From: Phycisphaerales bacterium
GTDB taxonomy: Bacteria > Planctomycetota > Phycisphaerae > Tepidisphaerales > Tepidisphaeraceae
Assembly (NCBI GenBank): GCA_028288905.1
Contig: JAQGHJ010000211.1
Location: 1 to 8,960, forward strand
Direction: 5' to 3'
DNA length: 8,960 bases
Part shown: positions 7,163-8,960 of the stretch, one piece after another
Layout: every line of letters starts with the position of its first letter
Position numbering within the stretch: position 1 is the first letter of the stretch
Program-made: the position numbers and the translations under genes
The notes under the pieces: model-generated
Seen by the model: only the letters and a program-made list of their open reading frames with translations
Database searches by the model: none
What the model was told of the DNA's origin: nothing

Positions 7163-7182
7163 CGGCGGGTGCCTACCCGCCG
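7163..7182 (+). terminator. Possible hairpin terminator after the WD40 gene
   Basis: An 8-bp perfect stem, cggcgggt (7163-7170) and acccgccg (7175-7182), with a 4-base loop, starts 41 bp after the WD40 stop. No T tract follows, so Rho-independent termination is uncertain. The position and GC-rich stem fit a transcript end. Confidence 0.4.
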
Positions 7183-7263
7183 GGGCCAGATGTACCGACC
7201 TGGCAGTACGATCGGCCCGCATGTCCGACCGTGGATTCAACCCTTCCGCACTTTCGCCTTGGT

Positions 7264-7734
7264 ATGCTGCGGTCGATGCCTACCGCACGCCGCGTCTTCG
7301 CAGCACTGCTGATCGTGCCGTTCCTCCAAGCCGGGTGCGCGACCGCCCCGCCGCCACAGATGCTGGTCGAGCGACGGATCCCGGCGACGACGCAGGCGGT
7401 TTACGGTCTGCCGCAGGCCGGGACCTACGCGCTCGTCCGGAGCCATGACGGCCAGCGCCGGACCCTGTTCTGGTGCCGCGAAACGAGCCAGATTTACGAA
7501 CGGATCGGCTTCCGCGTCGGGCCGGACGACCACGGGTACGCCTTTTTCGGCGACAAGCAGGTCCCGCTAGAAGAGGCGGGGAATTACGCTTGGCAGTTCA
7601 CACCCGCTTCCGAAGCCGAGCGAGCCGCGGCCGACGCAGGCGAAAAGTTCGGATACGTCCTGGCAGCCGTGGCGTTCGTGCCATTTTACCCGATCTATTT
7701 TCTCGTGATGTTGGTCGACCCGATCCGGTGCTGA
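7264..7734 (+). CDS. Small putative lipoprotein with C-terminal membrane segment
   Basis: I do not recognise this family. The 156-residue product has a lipoprotein signal: Arg9-Arg10, a hydrophobic core VFAALLIVPF, and lipobox LQAGC with the lipidated Cys25, followed by a Pro-rich stretch (ATAPPP). The middle (about 30-125) is soluble and mixed, with YALVRSHDGQRRTLFWCRE and a segment rich in charged residues. The last 27 residues hold a hydrophobic stretch (GYVLAAVAFVPFYPIYFLVMLV) that could span or lie on a membrane, and the protein ends DPIRC. Lipid anchor plus C-terminal helix suggests an envelope protein tethered at both ends. ATG 7264, ATG 7276 and GTG 7231 share the frame. None has a clear ribosome site; 7264 or 7276 gives a standard lipoprotein leader. 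It is 141 bp after the WD40 gene and probably separately transcribed. Confidence 0.7.
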   Translation: MLRSMPTARRVFAALLIVPFLQAGCATAPPPQMLVERRIPATTQAVYGLPQAGTYALVRSHDGQRRTLFWCRETSQIYERIGFRVGPDDHGYAFFGDKQVPLEEAGNYAWQFTPASEAERAAADAGEKFGYVLAAVAFVPFYPIYFLVMLVDPIRC

Positions 7735-7993
7735 GCCTGTGCGCGGTCGGAGGCCCTTCGGGACTTCACCACCTTGCCAAGCAGCCGAAGCGGAGTGCTG
7801 AGGGACATCCTATAAGCCCACCTTCGTCGTGCCCGCCTTCGCGCTCTTGCCGCCTTTGCGTCGCGCTCCGCTTCGCACCCAGCCCCCTCCCGTCCTTGTG
7901 CTGCCCCGACGACCCGCGATAATCGCCCCTTCGACACCGTCGGCCGCCCACGGCCGCACCCCGGAGCCCGAGGCAGCAGAAGCGGACCCCACC
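7735..7993. other. Non-coding leader of the ParA gene with repeat-like segment
   Basis: These 259 bp hold no credible gene. Positions about 7818-7880 carry a pyrimidine-biased run of 'cgcc/cttcg/tttgcg' words. It resembles a recurring intergenic repeat whose reverse strand gives false ORFs with 'DAKAARARRR'-type text. A hairpin cggccg-ccca-cggccg lies at 7941-7956, within the probable 5' leader of the ParA transcript. No parS-like palindrome (consensus tgtttcacgtgaaaca) is present. Confidence 0.5.
7896..7923 (+). promoter_or_regulatory. Candidate sigma70-type promoter of the ParA gene
   Basis: GATAAT at 7918-7923 matches five of six bases of the -10 consensus and is an AT-rich exception in GC-rich surroundings. 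A weak TTGTGC at 7896-7901 could be the -35 box with a 16-bp spacer. The -10 box ends 70 bp before ATG 7994. The -35 match is poor, so this is only a candidate. Confidence 0.3.
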
Positions 7994-8960
7994 ATGCGCG
8001 TGATCGCGTTGATGAACCAGAAGGGCGGCGTCGGCAAGACGACCACCACCGTCAACCTCGGGGCCGCCCTGGCCGAGTACGGCAAACGGGTCTGCCTGAT
8101 GGACCTCGACCCCCAGGCCCACCTGACGATCAACTACGGCGTCGACCCGACCCCGGAGATCAACAGCCTGTACGACGTCCTGATCGAGGAGACCCCGCTC
8201 CTGGACGCCCTCTTGGGCATCGATAAGGGCATCAGCCTCGTCCCCAGCAGCATCGACCTGGCCGCGGCCGAGGTGGAACTGGTCAGTGTCCTTGGGCGGG
8301 AGATGCTGCTGAAGAAGCGGCTGGAGGCGGCCGTCGCGGACCCGTCGAAGGAGTTCGACTACGACTTCGTCCTGCTCGACTGCCCGCCGTCCCTCGGCCT
8401 GCTGACGCTGAACGGGCTGGCGATGGCGAGCGAGGTGCTGATCCCGATGCAGCCGCACTTCCTCGCTCTCCAGGGCGTGGCCAAGCTGCTGGAGACGGTG
8501 CACCTGGTGAGCAAGCGGATGAACCCCGGCCTGAAGGTGGCCGGCATCGTGCTGACGCTGTACGACGCCCAGGCGAAGCTCAGCGCCGAGGTGTTGGCCG
8601 AGCTGAACGGGTTCATCGAGGCGTCGAAGGGAAAGAACCTGCCGTGGAGCGGTGCCCGCGTGTACGAAAGCCGGATCCGCCGGAACATCAAGCTGGCCGA
8701 GAGCCCCGGGCACGGGGAGCACATCATCAAGTACGACCCCGGCAGCAACGGGGCCGCCGACTACCGGGCGCTCGCCCGGGAGGTGCTCGGGATCACCGAG
8801 GAGCAAGGCCGCGCGCTGGCCGCCGCGGCCAACCCCCCGCCCGCGCCGCAGCCGGTGACTGCCACCCCGGTGAAGCCGAAGCGCGGCCGGCCGCGGAAGG
8901 TCAAACCGACCGACGCCCCGGCGGCCGCGCCGGTGGTGCCGCCGGCGGGCGGGTTCGACG
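7994..8960 (+). CDS. parA: ParA/Soj-family chromosome-partition ATPase with AT-hook-like tail, partial
   Basis: From ATG 7994 the frame runs 322 residues off the window end. The N-terminus has the deviant Walker A box KGGVGKTTT (10-18) with signature Lys10 and Lys15. LMDLDPQA (35-42) is the A' motif, and FVLLDCPPS has Asp129 at the end of the Walker B strand. The C-terminal half has the Soj-like order SRIRRNIKLAESP, then HGEHIIKYDPGSNGAADY, then LAREVLG (to about 272). ParA dimerises on ATP, binds DNA non-specifically, and is driven by ParB to move replication origins in the cytoplasm. Usual Soj proteins end near here. This one continues with a Pro/Ala-rich tail containing KRGRPRK (296-302), an AT-hook-like minor-groove binding motif. 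ParB would be expected downstream, outside the window. The ribosome site is weak. An orphan ParA-like protein for another cargo is the alternative. Confidence 0.9.
   Translation, partial: MRVIALMNQKGGVGKTTTTVNLGAALAEYGKRVCLMDLDPQAHLTINYGVDPTPEINSLYDVLIEETPLLDALLGIDKGISLVPSSIDLAAAEVELVSVLGREMLLKKRLEAAVADPSKEFDYDFVLLDCPPSLGLLTLNGLAMASEVLIPMQPHFLALQGVAKLLETVHLVSKRMNPGLKVAGIVLTLYDAQAKLSAEVLAELNGFIEASKGKNLPWSGARVYESRIRRNIKLAESPGHGEHIIKYDPGSNGAADYRALAREVLGITEEQGRALAAAANPPPAPQPVTATPVKPKRGRPRKVKPTDAPAAAPVVPPAGGFD

Noticed and set aside
7766..8806. A minus-strand open frame opposite the ParA gene
   Set aside because: It has no motifs, and the plus strand encodes an intact ParA with all expected boxes.

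Overview
The window is very GC-rich and carries several hallmarks of a planctomycete, probably of the Gemmata type. These are an H-X9-DG pseudopilin, a PEP-CTERM exported protein, a secreted WD40 propeller, an Arg-rich 'LESR'-type N-terminus on a large secreted enzyme, and a malectin-like/Ig-like/Pro-rich modular glycosidase. This assignment comes from the protein families and base composition, not from any database search.

Layout. Positions 1-1853 (minus strand, C-terminus cut by the window edge) encode a modular secreted family-88 glycosidase: N-terminal surface motif, malectin-like module, Ig-like module, a linker of fifteen PPxx units, then the catalytic domain. About 330 bp without a gene follow. 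Positions 2187-3248 (minus) encode an adenosine-deaminase-family amidohydrolase. It diverges from a pseudopilin-like H-X9-DG protein (about 3402-4292, plus). A perfect 17-bp hairpin lies after that gene. Next come a PEP-CTERM exported protein (4506-5798), an intergenic palindromic repeat region (about 5842-6040), a signal-peptide-bearing seven-blade WD40 protein (6088-7122), a hairpin, a small lipoprotein (7264-7734), a non-coding leader with repeat-like sequence, and a ParA-type ATPase (7994 to beyond the window end) whose C-terminal tail carries an AT-hook-like motif.

How the genes relate. Most products look exported or envelope-associated: the glycosidase, the pseudopilin-like protein, the PEP-CTERM protein, the WD40 propeller and the lipoprotein. 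They are separated by 100-330 bp gaps containing hairpins, so they look like individually transcribed units rather than one operon. The ParA gene is probably the first gene of a separate partition unit whose partner lies outside the window. I see no clear new defence or mobile system. The points most worth checking are the two palindromic intergenic elements, the AT-hook on ParA, the altered active-site motifs in the deaminase, and the unusual modular glycosidase.
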